64,000 bases of DNA from Phytomonas francai (taxonomy: Eukaryota; Euglenozoa; Kinetoplastea; Trypanosomatida; Trypanosomatidae), in assembly GCA_001766655.1 (NCBI GenBank), contig MJCC01000008.1, forward strand, positions 319,491-383,490. Reading direction: 5' to 3'. Each line of letters starts with the position of its first letter. Position 1 is the first letter of the stretch. This document shows, one piece after another, positions 1 to 9,376 of the stretch. The notes under the pieces are model-generated. The model was not told where the DNA came from. It did no database searches and was given only the letters and a program-made list of their open reading frames with translations. The position numbers and the translations under genes were made by a program.

Positions 1-2
1 CG

Positions 3-1466
3 TTCGCACAGAGCTATCCAAATTTGCCGAAGAGCTACTTTGTGAATGCGAATGCAGCAATCGATAATTTAAAGGAGATAAACCACGAGCTGTCTGACAT
101 TTACCACCGCGCCCGTGAACTTAAGGCGAAGACCGGGCGCTCGGACGAGGAGGTGTGGAAAAGCTACGGAAAGGAAGCAGTGGCAAAAACGCCGAAGCCA
201 CAGACGTTCGGCCTGCCAGCAGCCGCCGGCGGCTTTCCCACCCCCCCGGCGGCGAATCCACCGGCGAAAAGCAGTGGCTTTTCCTTCGGCTTTGGCCAGC
301 CTCCGGTCGGTACGACGACGGCGCCCCTGCCAAGCGCCTTTGCAGACTTTGGAAAGCCGAAAACGACGACGACGACGACCACCGCCCCCACCACTACGGG
401 CAGCGCAGTCAAGAGCAAGGCACCGCAAAAAAAAGAACCGGTGAAGACCCCCGCAATGCACTTCACGGGTCCCCTTTTCGAGTCCCCAAATTTCTGGGAA
501 GAAGAGGTGCTCAAACAGGCACCGCTGTTCAACTGCAATAAGGGGTTTGTCGAGGCGAACAAGGATACGCTGCGGCCACGCATGGAGAAGTGGCTTGAGC
601 GGACCCATTTCTACCGCAAGCCGATCCAATACCTCGAAATCGACGACGTCGACGAGGAGGTCGTGCGTGTGATTATCAAGGACGCCGACCGGACCTTCTT
701 CCACCCCGCGCACCGCGCGAAGCTCGTGGCCTTTCTGCACGCCCTCAGCCACGAGTTCAAGGCCTACGGCCAGGCCATGAGCTACCTCTCCGCGCTCTGC
801 ATGCTCGCCCTGAGCGAGGAGGAGACGGCGAGCGTCATCCGATTCGTGACCGCGGAGTACATCAAAGGCCACTGGGCCGCCGAGGCCGTCGGGTTCGCCA
901 CGAGCGCGTGGGTCGTCGAGTATTTTATGCACAAAAAGTTCCCGGACGTCGCGAGGCACCTCGAGTCGCTGAACCTCTGGCCGGACACGTACTTGCAGAA
1001 AATCCTCACCGGGCTGTGCATCCACGTCCTGCCCTTCCGCGACCTCTTCGACTTCCTGGACGCCTTCATGTCCGGGGGCCTGCGGTATCTCATCCGATTT
1101 TGCCTCGCCATTGTGGAGCATTACCACGACAAAATTTTGTCCATCAAAAGCTCGACGGAGGCGAACACGTTGTACGAGATTATGCGGCTCGACCGCAACG
1201 TGGCGGACCGAAATGACGTGAAGGCGATCCTCGAGCGCGCCCCGCGGATCGATCTTGGCGAGGATGAGGCCAACATCGATCTGATCCGCTCTCAGGTGTA
1301 CGAGAAGAAGGTGGCGCCGCGGTTGGTTCGCGCACCGAAAGCGAACACCTTCGAGCCCTGTTCGATGTGCGACGAGCGGGCGCCTGAATGGTGGAACGAT
1401 GATGTCGGTGCTGTCTGCAGCCCGTGCAAAGAGGCAAGTCCAAACATTAAGTTTGAAAATTTCTAA
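3..1466 (+). CDS. TBC-domain (Rab GAP-like) protein with C-terminal zinc-binding motif, 5' partial
   Basis: The reading frame is open from the left edge of the window and has no ATG before about base 456, so the true start lies outside; 487 residues are visible. The first ~140 residues are low-complexity, rich in Pro, Thr, Gly and Phe-Gly pairs. Bases ~480-1160 encode a helical domain resembling TBC Rab GTPase-activating domains. The Arg-finger motif is IIKDADRT (bases 672-695, IxxDxxR) and the Gln-finger region is YGQAM (764-778), a variant of YxQG. Both fingers are present, which argues for an active GAP; the Rab target is unknown. The C-terminus carries a Cx2Cx15Cx2C motif (about 1359-1429), probably zinc-binding, of RanBP2/ArfGAP/B-box-like spacing. 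The FG pairs raise a nucleoporin alternative, but the TBC motifs fit better. An (AT)n tract begins about 30 bases after the stop. Confidence 0.65.
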   Translation, partial: FAQSYPNLPKSYFVNANAAIDNLKEINHELSDIYHRARELKAKTGRSDEEVWKSYGKEAVAKTPKPQTFGLPAAAGGFPTPPAANPPAKSSGFSFGFGQPPVGTTTAPLPSAFADFGKPKTTTTTTTAPTTTGSAVKSKAPQKKEPVKTPAMHFTGPLFESPNFWEEEVLKQAPLFNCNKGFVEANKDTLRPRMEKWLERTHFYRKPIQYLEIDDVDEEVVRVIIKDADRTFFHPAHRAKLVAFLHALSHEFKAYGQAMSYLSALCMLALSEEETASVIRFVTAEYIKGHWAAEAVGFATSAWVVEYFMHKKFPDVARHLESLNLWPDTYLQKILTGLCIHVLPFRDLFDFLDAFMSGGLRYLIRFCLAIVEHYHDKILSIKSSTEANTLYEIMRLDRNVADRNDVKAILERAPRIDLGEDEANIDLIRSQVYEKKVAPRLVRAPKANTFEPCSMCDERAPEWWNDDVGAVCSPCKEASPNIKFENF

Positions 1467-2647
1467 TTGAGTCACCTCTTCCATAATGTGCTAAATTATA
1501 TATATACATATATATATATATATATGCTTTTCACGCCCTACACCTTAACCTTTACGAGTTTGTGAAGTAGTAAAAAAAAAGTGTGATTTGTAATTTCATA
1601 CGCTTCGTTTACCCTGTGGAGAGCTCTACTGCCTCTTTCCACTCGAATTCTGATCATAACGTCTCATTCTCCTTACGTGTTTTGAAACCTTTTTAATAAA
1701 ATAGCTTAGTCATAATTTTGGTTTTGCGATTACATATTTATGCTAGTCATAGATTAGCAGGTAGGTTTGCCTAGCATGAAGCGAAATATCTGGGCTTTGG
1801 CAGTCTGGAAGGTAAAGAATCCTAAACACACGACCCAACCTACAAAAAATATTACCAATTTCTATCGACTAGGCTCGATTAGCAAAAGGGCAAATGACAG
1901 CATTTTTGACGGAATTTCAGCAACCGTTGTAGGAAGCAAAAGATCTGAGAATAACATTCGACCAAAAGGAATTGCTGGTGGTTTTTGTGACGAAAAGAGT
2001 ACTTCAAATACGCCAAAAGGTTTAGTTTTCAAAAAAAAGTGAACATTCAGGTTATCCTTCCCTCACCACCTGTCATGAACGCAGACGATCTCATACGTGC
2101 TCATATGCTTCCACAGCTTGGTTGATTTACTCTCTTCTTAATGTTCCGCTTCCTCGGTATCACGCAATCCTTGGCTTGCTACGGGTTCCCTCTCCACAGC
2201 AAAAATGATAAAAGAAAGAGGTAAAGAAAGTGAGAGATAGTAAGATGGGACACATATTTCTAAACTGGTCTATTTGCTCTTTAAATACAGCTCTCATTAG
2301 AGTGTGGGCATGGTACATACCGACATTATTCAACTGGACGCTGGTATTTTACACCTTGTCTGACTCTCACAATGTAGGCTTTGTATCGTTTCCCCCCCTC
2401 TATGCTCAGGGCTAATATCGAGGATCTACAGTATCAATTGATTGGCGCTATCTCTTAGTTTGAGGAAAAGTGTCGTAAAGCACGACTAGTTAAAATGAAA
2501 TGTTTACACCAATGTATCTTTTTTATGTTTAAAAAGGAGAGGATCCGGATGGGTGAACTGACTATCTTAAAATTCAAGAGGATTGGATGGTATTCTGCAA
2601 ACTGATTTTTTCCCTTTACTTCAAAGCAGAATTATCAAGCGAGCATT
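1467..2647. other. Intergenic spacer, AT-rich, with TA microsatellite
   Basis: This 1.2-kb spacer contains a TA-repeat tract at about 1497-1525. No tRNA or other RNA gene was recognised. Two short open frames (1767-2042 without an ATG start in context, 2230-2415) have AT-rich unbiased codons and no recognisable domain and are treated as chance. The right end has a pyrimidine-rich stretch (about 2604-2622) followed by AG at 2625-2626 and 2628-2629, the likely trans-splice acceptor for the long IleRS mRNA. Confidence 0.6.
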
Positions 2648-5600
2648 ATGTTTGCATTTAGTCGTATAACTCAGCGTCATGTGGCCAATTCGCTTGAAGC
2701 AGAAGCCTGGAGGCTGAAAAGGGGTAGGGGTAGAACTAATGGCCCTTTTACGATGAATAAGCGCACGATCACTCATGATTTCGTTTCTTCTTCCTCCAGT
2801 TTACTTTCGGGAAAAATAAGTGAAAAACAAGTGGACATAAAACACTCAATGTCAAAAACCATGGAACTAGAAAATTTTGATGATGAGTTCAATTTCCCAA
2901 AAATGGAGGAAGCTGTGATAAAGATGTGGGAGGAGAAGGGCTGTTTTCGCGAGTGGTTGAGGCGTTCGGAGGGTCGCAAGCGGTTTTCTTTCTATGATGG
3001 CCCCCCGTTCGCCACGGGGCTTCCACACTACGGCCACATCTTAGCCGGCACCATCAAGGATATGGTGGTGCGATTCGCAAACCAAACCGGCCACCACGTG
3101 TATCCGCGCTTCGGCTGGGATTGCCACGGCCTGCCGATCGAATTCGAGATTGATAAGCAGCTTGGGATCAAAACCTCGCACGATGTCGTGAAGTTTGGCA
3201 TCGCGAACTACAACGAGGAGTGCCGAAAGATCGTGATGCGGTATTCCTCGGAGTGGCGCTCCACCGTAACCCGCACAGGCCGTTGGATTGACTTTGACAA
3301 CGACTACAAAACGATGAACGTGTCGTACATGGAGAGCGTCTGGTGGGTCTTCTCGGAGCTGTGGAAGAAGGGGCTCGTCTACCGTGGCTTTCGCGTGATG
3401 CCCTTTTCGACGGGCTGCACCACGCCGCTCAGCAACTTCGAGGCGAACCTAAACTACAAAAACGTCACCGACACCTGCATCACGGTCGCGTTTGAATCCA
3501 AGGACGAGCCCAACACGTTCTTTCTGGCGTGGACGACGACGCCCTGGACACTCCCCAGCAATCTTGCCCTCTGCGTTAATGAGGAGGTCGACTACGTCAA
3601 ATTTTTAGACAAAAAATCGGGCCGCCACTACTACGCCGCTGAGACCTTGCTGAGCGGACTCTACCCTAAACCGAAGAGCTCGAAAAAAAAGGAGGATGGA
3701 GCGGCCGCAGGCGAGACTCCCGCAGAGCCGTTTAAGGTATTGGAGAAGATCAAGGGATCAGGGCTTGTGGGCAAGAAGTACAACCCGCTCTTTCCCTACT
3801 CTTATGCCGAATATCAAGATCGGGCCTTCCGCGTTCTGTCGGCTTCATACGTGTCAACCGACGCTGGGACTGGGATTGTTCACCAAGCCCCGGGGTTCGG
3901 CGAGGACGACTACAATACCTGCCTCGCGTATGGTGTGATTCAAGAGGACGGAAATATCCTCTGCCCGGTCGACGAAAACGGCTTTTACACAAAGGAGGTC
4001 ACCGACTACGCCGGACGCTACGTCAAGGACTGCGATGCCGATATCATCAAAGCGCTCGAGGCCAGCGGCCACATTTTCCAAAAGGGCTCCGTCGTTCACA
4101 GCTACCCCTTCTGCTGGCGGAGCGAAACGCCGCTTCTGTACAAGGCCGTCGACTCCTTCTTCGTGAAGGTTAAATCCATGCGGGATCGCCTGCTTGCGGC
4201 CACGAATGAGACCTATTGGGTGCCCGACTTCGTCAAGACGAAGCGCTTTGCGAATTGGCTCGAGGACGCGCGCGACTGGAACATCTCGCGCAACCGTTAT
4301 TGGGGTACCCCGCTGCCGATTTGGCATAGCGAAGACTGGGAGGAGGTTGTGGTGGTATCCAGTATCGCAGAGCTCGAGAAGCTTTCCGGAAAGACTGGCA
4401 TCACGGACATTCATCGCCACTTTGTGGACGACATCACGATCCCTAGTAAGCGCCCGGGTGGGGCGCCGCTGCGGCGGGTACCGATGGTGTTTGACTGCTG
4501 GTTCGAATCCGGCTCGATGCCGTACGCCCAGGAGCACTTTCCGTTTGAGAATCAAGAACATTTCACGGAGATGTTCCCGGCGAACTTTGTAGCCGAAGGT
4601 CTCGATCAAACACGCGGTTGGTTCTACACCATGCTGGTGCTTGGTGTCGCGCTCTTTGGTGCCTGCCCCTTCAAGAACGTCTGTGTGTCCGGTTTGGTCC
4701 TTGCGGAGGATGGGAAAAAGATGAGCAAGAGCTTGAAAAATTATCCCGAGCCGTCTTTGATTATTAACCAATACGGTGCGGACGCGCTTCGTATGTTTAT
4801 CATCAATTCCCCTGTCGTCCGTGCGGAGCCACTGCGCTTCCGCGAGTCAGGGGTGAAGGAGGTCGTCAAGGATATTCTTCTTCCGCTCTTCCACGCGACA
4901 AAGTTTTTCATCACGAACACCAACTACTGCATCGCAGCCGGCGGCACCATCTCCTTGGATACGCACAGCACCAATGAGATGGATCGCTGGATTCTAGCCT
5001 CGACGGAGACGCTCGTTCGGTATGTCCGTTCCGAAATGGAGGTTTTCCACCTTTACAATGTCGTTCCTGGCATCTTGCGCTTCGTCATCGACCTATCGAG
5101 GTGGTATGTTCGGATGAATCGACGGCGCATGAAGAACACCAGCGACCGCGAGGACCGGTCCTGCGCCCTGTCCACGATGCTCTCGGTCCTCTTCACGGTC
5201 TCGCGGGTGATCGCGCACATCGTCCCCTTCATCGCCGAGATCCTCTTCCAGCGGATCAAGCCCCTCCTGCCCGCGGAAGATCAGGTGGACTCCGTCCACT
5301 ACCTTTCCATCCCCGACGAGGACGACCGCGTGAAGGACGCGGACCTCGAGCGGGCGATGGGCCGGATGGCCACCATCGTCGACCTCGTCCGCGTCCTGCG
5401 CGATCGCATGGTGATCCCGATTAAGCGCCCCGTCCGCCAGGTCATCATCGTGCACCCCGAGCAAACGTATCTGGACGACGTCGCGAAGGTCGCGACGTAC
5501 ATCAAGGAGGAGGTGAACACGTTTGAGGTCAACCTCTCGTCCGGGACGGCGTACATCGAAACGATGCTGGACGTCAATTTCGAGGTCCTCGGGAAGCGGC

Positions 5601-6103
5601 TTCGCAACGCGATCGTGCCGATTCGGAAGGCGGTGCAGGCCATGACCCCCGAGGAGGTCGCGAGCTTCCTCCAGAACAAGGGCGGGACGGTCGACGGCCA
5701 CGACCTCACCCTGGACGACGTCAAGATCCTTCGGAAATTCAAGGAGGGCATCGTCGACTTCGAGAGCCACACCGACCAGGACGTCGTCGTCTTGGTCGAC
5801 AAGCGCGACGATCCGGAGCTGGTGGACTCGTGGCGCGCTCGCGAGTTTGTCAACCGCGTCCAGCAGCTTCGTAAGAAGGCGAAGTTGGTCGTTTCGGACA
5901 ACGTCGACGTCTACTTCTCGAGCGAAGAGGAGGATCTCACAGACTCGATCTTTAAATGCGAGCAGCAGATCTCCAAAACCGTGAAGGGGCTATGGACTAG
6001 CATGGACAAGATTCCACACAACGCAAAAGTCATCATCGAAGAGGAGAGCAGTATTTCGGGTATAGGCATCCGATTCGTTTTTACGGAACCAGCAGACAAG
6101 TAA
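2648..6103 (+). CDS. IleRS: Isoleucyl-tRNA synthetase, eukaryotic cytosolic type, with N-terminal extension
   Basis: Charges tRNA-Ile with isoleucine. The 1151-residue product has the class I signatures: HYGH at residues 127-130 (HIGH) and KMSKS at 691-695, followed by an anticodon-binding region. The editing (CP1) region contains the WTTTPWTLP motif. Length fits cytosolic-type IleRS. Residues 1-67 precede the usual start (MSKTMELENFDDEF, Met68 at base 2849) and are basic, hydroxylated and almost free of acidic residues in the first 15, resembling a mitochondrial presequence. Trypanosomatids import all mitochondrial tRNAs and generally use one IleRS gene for cytosol and mitochondrion. In T. 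brucei, published work attributes its dual targeting to alternative trans-splicing, and the sequence here carries a matching internal acceptor. The 3' third (about 5130-5900) is much richer in GC than the ends. Confidence 0.95.
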   Translation: MFAFSRITQRHVANSLEAEAWRLKRGRGRTNGPFTMNKRTITHDFVSSSSSLLSGKISEKQVDIKHSMSKTMELENFDDEFNFPKMEEAVIKMWEEKGCFREWLRRSEGRKRFSFYDGPPFATGLPHYGHILAGTIKDMVVRFANQTGHHVYPRFGWDCHGLPIEFEIDKQLGIKTSHDVVKFGIANYNEECRKIVMRYSSEWRSTVTRTGRWIDFDNDYKTMNVSYMESVWWVFSELWKKGLVYRGFRVMPFSTGCTTPLSNFEANLNYKNVTDTCITVAFESKDEPNTFFLAWTTTPWTLPSNLALCVNEEVDYVKFLDKKSGRHYYAAETLLSGLYPKPKSSKKKEDGAAAGETPAEPFKVLEKIKGSGLVGKKYNPLFPYSYAEYQDRAFRVLSASYVSTDAGTGIVHQAPGFGEDDYNTCLAYGVIQEDGNILCPVDENGFYTKEVTDYAGRYVKDCDADIIKALEASGHIFQKGSVVHSYPFCWRSETPLLYKAVDSFFVKVKSMRDRLLAATNETYWVPDFVKTKRFANWLEDARDWNISRNRYWGTPLPIWHSEDWEEVVVVSSIAELEKLSGKTGITDIHRHFVDDITIPSKRPGGAPLRRVPMVFDCWFESGSMPYAQEHFPFENQEHFTEMFPANFVAEGLDQTRGWFYTMLVLGVALFGACPFKNVCVSGLVLAEDGKKMSKSLKNYPEPSLIINQYGADALRMFIINSPVVRAEPLRFRESGVKEVVKDILLPLFHATKFFITNTNYCIAAGGTISLDTHSTNEMDRWILASTETLVRYVRSEMEVFHLYNVVPGILRFVIDLSRWYVRMNRRRMKNTSDREDRSCALSTMLSVLFTVSRVIAHIVPFIAEILFQRIKPLLPAEDQVDSVHYLSIPDEDDRVKDADLERAMGRMATIVDLVRVLRDRMVIPIKRPVRQVIIVHPEQTYLDDVAKVATYIKEEVNTFEVNLSSGTAYIETMLDVNFEVLGKRLRNAIVPIRKAVQAMTPEEVASFLQNKGGTVDGHDLTLDDVKILRKFKEGIVDFESHTDQDVVVLVDKRDDPELVDSWRAREFVNRVQQLRKKAKLVVSDNVDVYFSSEEEDLTDSIFKCEQQISKTVKGLWTSMDKIPHNAKVIIEEESSISGIGIRFVFTEPADK
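2781..2799 (+). promoter_or_regulatory. Putative internal trans-splice acceptor inside the IleRS frame
   Basis: A 17-base pyrimidine-rich run (one G) ends in AG at 2798-2799. The next ATG downstream is 2849, in frame, at codon 68 of the long product, exactly where the conserved synthetase body begins. An mRNA spliced here would encode a cytosolic form lacking the presequence-like extension. The acceptor function is inferred from sequence and from the known behaviour of the T. brucei gene. Confidence 0.6.
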
Positions 6104-6770
6104 ATGGGTAGGAGAACTAAGGGGAGATCAGCAGAACCAAGGTGAATCGCAACGTGGATAATGGTTCAATGGGAGAGGGGAGGAATAAAATAAAGTTGTT
6201 GTTTTTTTGTAAAGTAACACGCGTATTTTTCTATGGATGCGTTTTCTGAAATATGGGATTTTTTTGTTTTTTCGGTGGGAGGAAAAGTTGAGGAAGACTA
6301 AACCAGCATGATAGTGGTCTGCGCTGAATGCACACGATGCAGTGAGTAAGGTTTTCCATACTCCCCATGCTTCCTATGGTGGTAAAAAAAATAAGAAGTT
6401 ATCGTATCTTTTTCTTTTGAATACTTAATCCCAAATCCACATTTGCGCTTAATTGTGTTCTATCATAAAAATATTTGTTAACAAAGTCTAGCACGATATT
6501 TAGCCTAAAGTCCTTCTAAATTAAACAGCGATATCCTCTTGTGAAGCGATTCTGAGAACAGATCCGAAAGTATATTCACCTGAATATTTAATTGATACGC
6601 CCATATTTGTCAAGAAATAAGAGATATGATATACTATCCAGGATATTGACATTGCTGCCCCCTAAGACCTAAGCCTCATCTCTTCGATTGCTTTTCTCGT
6701 TGGTACACGTTTTAGTGAAAGCTATAATTTCCCTTGCTTGGCATCCCCAACATTTAGTTCAATAGTTTTG
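6104..6770. other. Intergenic spacer
   Basis: AT-rich spacer with short T and A runs and no recognisable RNA gene or ORF of interest. A pyrimidine-rich segment ending in AG at 6714-6715 is the likely splice acceptor for the downstream gene. Confidence 0.55.
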
Positions 6771-9020
6771 ATGCTGACGGAAGCCTTCCAGGATGAGGGT
6801 CGGGCCATCACCAATAACTTCTTCACCTCTTCCGATGTATCTGAAAAGGCCTGGAGGAGTGTTCGGCTCCTGGCTGAGGCGGATGACATAACGTTCTGGA
6901 CGGTTATTGCTCATCACGACACGTTATCCAGCGTTTTTTCCAATTTGGTCACGGCGGTAGACCAGGCGCACAGCTCCGCATCCCTCGCGCGTCGTCGTTC
7001 GATTCGAAACGAAGACGAGCACGCCCTGTGCGTTATTTTTATACGAATTGCGACCACCACGGCGGTTTGTACGCGGCGCCGGGTGAGCCTGACGAACTTG
7101 GCTAGGCGTCTGGACAAAATCGTCCCCCTCGCGCTGCTCTTTCCGATCTCGGCGATGCTGCTTCGTCGACACGCGACCGCGGCGTGCGTCTGCGTGAGTT
7201 CGTTTTTCCTCCTAAACCCCGGGTATCTCTGCCGGCTGCCGCTCTTCATGATGGGCTGGTACGATGCGATGAACCGGCTCGCCGCGCGGTGCAAATCGGA
7301 GCTCCAGCGGGGCCGCTTTCAGCGCATTTCGGGCGATATTCTCCCCCTTCTCGAGCAGACCTTTCGCCATGTCCGGCAGCTGTGGGCCCTGCTCCACTGC
7401 AGCCCATTCCTGGCGGCCTACCTCAGCATCACACGCGCGCTACGCGCCCTGCGCATCGTCGTCGACGTGATCTCACCCCTCCTCCAGCATTTTGTGATGG
7501 AATGCAAAGATCTGAACCCGATTCGGGATATCCTATCGCGGGCGAACTCGATTCTGATCAACTCCGCGCTCAACGCCTCGCTCGTATTGGTTTTATTTCA
7601 CCCTTTTAGCCATTTCGCCGGGCGCCAGGGCTGGGTCTTGGCCAAGCCGATCAAAGAGGCCTATGCCGCCTTGCGGGAGGCCATCCAGCGGTACGCGGCC
7701 GGGGTCCCCGCCCGTCTCGTCGGCAGTCGACATCGCTTTAAAGACGTGCCCTCCCTCATCCACGTATTAGTTCCCGCGGCCGTAGAAGATCAAGATTCGC
7801 GAATCGGCAAGGTGATGTTGTCGGTGCTGTCGGAGGAAATCCAGGGCAGTAAGGATTTTGCGGAGCTTCTCGGCAGGGAAAGCTGCCGCCAGCGCTATGG
7901 CGAGCTTCTACTGCTCGAACTTACTCGACAGGGCGTTCGCTTTGACGAACTTCTGAGCAGGCAGTTCTTAACCGTACAGGAGTCCGAGATGCTCGGGGCC
8001 TGCGAAGAGGTCATTGTGCGCATCCTTTCAAGGCCTCATCGGGAAGACGATGAGGACATGGGGTGGGATGTGGGCGAGGAAGAGGGAGGAGGGAGGGGGG
8101 GCGCTACCTTAAGCAGCCCCTTAAAGCCTCCGGAAAGCCAAGGCGCCCGTGCAAGTCCTAGTGCCGCGGACCCCGCTGTGGAGATGGTCCGGGAGGTATT
8201 TCCGCAGTATAGTCTGGCCGGCATTCGCCTAGCGCTCGATTTCTACGGCGATGTAGAGCAGTTTATTCTCGACGCTAGTATTAACAACGTCCCACCACAC
8301 CTTGTGGAGGAGCTCAACGCCGCGCCTCTCCCTCAGGAAGGAGCTGTGGGGATGCCGATGGAAGATGCCGTACCCCCGGCGGTGGTGGCCCCGCAGACCA
8401 GTCTTGGGAAGGAGGACCTTGACGACGCCCTTAGCGGGGTTGATTTCCACCACTACCTCGGCAGTGATCTCTACGAATTGCTCTCAGGTAGCGACGAGGC
8501 CCAGGGCAATGGCGACGGCGATGCGAAGAATGCAGGGTGGGATGCCGCCTATTATGGGGCCACCAGTTACCGCAAGGAAGACGGCAACATTCCGACCGGA
8601 AACCTCGCCTTTAACATCGACGAGGATCTCAAGGACAAGATTCGAATGCTGAACGAGCTGCTTTACGAAGACGAGCTCGACGATACGGGGCTCGATGTGG
8701 CTGCATTTGATGGTAACATGGAAGACAGCACGGATTCTCAATCAGGTGTAGACGAAGGCTACGACAAATCAACCGAAGATGCCGAAGTAGTAGTAAATTC
8801 CCCCACGAAGGGGCTCCACGCTGACTCGTTTCCGGGCGCATTAAGGAGAACACCAAATGATGACTACCATCGAAAGCAGTTTCACGCCAAAAGGGCGAAG
8901 GAGCGTGCTGAATTTGTGAAGAAGCGGCTCGCCAAGGGTGCAGAGCCAACTGGCGATAGGGCGAACAAGGCGCCCTCCTATGCAAACAAGACGAAGACGG
9001 TAAAGCGCTGCTTAGGGTGA
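6771..9020 (+). CDS. CUE-domain protein resembling ASCC2/Cue3
   Basis: 749 residues from the first in-frame ATG after the putative acceptor at 6714-6715. The N-terminal ~400 residues are a helical, Leu/Arg-rich region without a named motif. Residues ~471-518 match a CUE ubiquitin-binding domain (starting MVREVFPQYS, with the FP and downstream di-hydrophobic pattern). The C-terminal 230 residues are acidic and probably disordered, ending in a basic tail. Architecture (long helical N-terminus, CUE at about two thirds) and length are close to ASCC2, the ubiquitin-binding subunit of the ASCC/RQT complex that splits collided ribosomes and supports alkylation repair. That assignment is inference from domain order; other CUE proteins are possible. 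Codon GC is high in the first two thirds. Confidence 0.6.
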   Translation: MLTEAFQDEGRAITNNFFTSSDVSEKAWRSVRLLAEADDITFWTVIAHHDTLSSVFSNLVTAVDQAHSSASLARRRSIRNEDEHALCVIFIRIATTTAVCTRRRVSLTNLARRLDKIVPLALLFPISAMLLRRHATAACVCVSSFFLLNPGYLCRLPLFMMGWYDAMNRLAARCKSELQRGRFQRISGDILPLLEQTFRHVRQLWALLHCSPFLAAYLSITRALRALRIVVDVISPLLQHFVMECKDLNPIRDILSRANSILINSALNASLVLVLFHPFSHFAGRQGWVLAKPIKEAYAALREAIQRYAAGVPARLVGSRHRFKDVPSLIHVLVPAAVEDQDSRIGKVMLSVLSEEIQGSKDFAELLGRESCRQRYGELLLLELTRQGVRFDELLSRQFLTVQESEMLGACEEVIVRILSRPHREDDEDMGWDVGEEEGGGRGGATLSSPLKPPESQGARASPSAADPAVEMVREVFPQYSLAGIRLALDFYGDVEQFILDASINNVPPHLVEELNAAPLPQEGAVGMPMEDAVPPAVVAPQTSLGKEDLDDALSGVDFHHYLGSDLYELLSGSDEAQGNGDGDAKNAGWDAAYYGATSYRKEDGNIPTGNLAFNIDEDLKDKIRMLNELLYEDELDDTGLDVAAFDGNMEDSTDSQSGVDEGYDKSTEDAEVVVNSPTKGLHADSFPGALRRTPNDDYHRKQFHAKRAKERAEFVKKRLAKGAEPTGDRANKAPSYANKTKTVKRCLG

Positions 9021-9376
9021 GGAGGTGGCGACACGAATGCCTTGTTGAAGGTCGCGTGAAGCGATGATATGCATGCAGATTTTTGAGATGCAGGAGTACA
9101 ATACATAAACACCATTTCTTGGTTCCTCCATTTACGTCATCCTTTAAAATTTCGTTTAAAATTCTCAAAAACTATCTACACTGCATAGCTCCTTTTTTTT
9201 TCTCTTTTTCAGGACACCCCTACGCCCTTTTTTCCCTTTCCTTATTATGTGCGTTTAGTCGACAGTGCCTAACGACTTTCCTCTTTCAGGTGTCATTTTC
9301 GCGTTAGTAAACGAAAGCGACGAAAAAAGGGTAAAAGGGTACAGAGAACAGACGCGAAGAATAGACAGCAGCGTTC
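9021..9376. other. Intergenic spacer
   Basis: T-rich spacer. Two good acceptor configurations are visible, the stronger ending in AG at 9288-9289 after CTTTCCTCTTTC. Nothing else recognised. Confidence 0.5.

Noticed and set aside
69..1484. Long antisense ORFs, e.g. minus 1484-69, 4771-3854 and 20075-18960
   Set aside because: They mirror GC-rich coding strands of the plus genes, have Arg/Gly/Leu-biased translations and no domain, and the array is co-oriented on the plus strand.
1767..2415. Small ORFs in the first spacer (1767-2042, 2230-2415)
   Set aside because: AT-rich chance frames without domains; the first lacks an ATG in a useful context.
4500..4510. Perfect tRNA B-box-like word GGTTCGAATCC
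   Set aside because: It lies inside the IleRS coding sequence (encodes part of DCWFESG) and no A box or acceptor stem surrounds it.
6738..6770. Upstream in-frame TTG start for the CUE protein
   Set aside because: ATG 6771 follows the likely acceptor AG at 6714-6715 and non-ATG starts are not expected.
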